From Balneolia bacterium (lineage in GTDB: Bacteria; Bacteroidota; Rhodothermia; Balneolales; Cyclonatronaceae), in NCBI GenBank assembly GCA_003566395.1, contig PXDL01000330.1, forward strand, positions 1 to 5,328: 5,328 bases of DNA. Direction: 5' to 3'. Below the pieces are notes generated by a model that saw only the letters and a program-made list of their open reading frames with translations, was not told the origin of the DNA and made no database searches. Each line of letters begins with the position of its first letter. Within the stretch, counting starts at the first letter, position 1. The translations under genes and the position numbers were made by a program. Of this stretch, positions 5,234-5,328 are shown piece after piece.

Positions 5234-5328
5234 CTCTGAAACTTGGTCCGCACAAAAGGTAAATGAAGCTTTTTTCGACATCGGAATTACAAGAATACAT
5301 CCAACTGATGGGATTTGACTTAGATTTA
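5209..5328. repeat. Direct repeat, copy 2, cut by the window end
   Basis: The partner of 4909-5029 at an exact offset of 300 bases over the gap-free part. It begins within the last two 13-base satellite units and continues to the window edge, so its true length is unknown. It contains the open frame starting at 5263. Confidence 0.92.
5263..5328 (+). CDS. Start of an unidentified ORF, truncated by the window end
   Basis: The first 22 codons are open to the window edge, giving M-K-L-F followed by STSELQEYIQLMGFDLDL. An in-frame TAA lies directly before the ATG, so the start cannot be further upstream. AAAAGG at 5254-5259 could bind the ribosome, but its distance of three bases is short. The residue pattern (an amphipathic ELQEYIQLMG followed by acidic-hydrophobic FDLDL) looks protein-like, and I do not recognise the family. 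The same segment occurs 300 bases upstream with the ATG lost and a frameshift, suggesting that this is the intact member of a duplicated or mobile gene. The differences between the two copies are mostly non-synonymous, so coding constraint is not shown. Twenty-two codons are too few for certainty. Confidence 0.35.
   Translation, partial: MKLFSTSELQEYIQLMGFDLDL

Larger units (their letters stand above)
4569..5328. other. Long AT-rich tail without an intact gene
   Basis: No complete gene is supported in these 760 bases. Positions 4569-4811 hold nothing I can assign: one weak stem (GTAGC at 4600-4604 with GCTAC at 4619-4623, not followed by a T run) and a 43-codon open frame at 4646-4777 without a ribosome binding site. 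From 4812 onward the sequence becomes strongly AT-rich and is built of short satellites and a duplicated segment, listed separately. The organisation looks like decayed or mobile DNA rather than a regulatory leader. Confidence 0.7.

Overview
The window looks like a piece of a bacterial chromosome from the Bacteroidota/Balneolota/Rhodothermota side of the tree (inference, moderate confidence). Reasons: the genes start without a visible Shine-Dalgarno sequence and with A/T-rich leaders, an exact match to the Bacteroidota -7 element (TAnnTTTG) lies upstream of der, and the gaps hold short tandem satellites of the CAGAATT / TGATTTCACTGATT / ACTGAAAACTGA kind, which I recall as common between genes in these phyla. 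The protein sequences fit this but do not fix a genus.

Layout. Positions 1-305 hold no credible gene and carry four different short tandem repeats (units of 7, 20, 7 and 16 bases). A small two-helix membrane protein gene lies on the minus strand (306-548). It diverges from a plus-strand series that fills 686-4568: der (ribosome-assembly GTPase), a nuoI-type 2x[4Fe-4S] subunit of respiratory complex I standing alone, a DinB-like helical protein joined by a TGATG stop/start overlap to a seven-helix membrane protein, and a peroxiredoxin. From 4569 to the end (760 bases) there is no intact gene. This tail is AT-rich and contains heptamer satellites, a 13-base satellite, and two copies, exactly 300 bases apart, of a segment about 120 bases long.

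How the genes relate. Der and NuoI are housekeeping functions (50S assembly; NADH:quinone oxidoreductase). The DinB-like protein and the seven-helix protein are probably co-translated, but their job is unknown. The peroxiredoxin detoxifies peroxides and could serve as general protection in a respiring cell. The series runs in one direction, with gaps of 143, 100, -1 and 59 bases. Only the DinB-like/membrane pair is a secure operon.

Most interesting point: in the second copy of the 3' direct repeat, an open frame begins at 5263 (M-K-L-F-STSELQEYIQLMGFDLDL...) and runs off the window. The first copy has the same segment with the ATG changed to AAG and a one-base frameshift. This looks like the 5' end of a repeated, possibly mobile, gene preceded by a decayed copy of itself. 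I could not identify the family.
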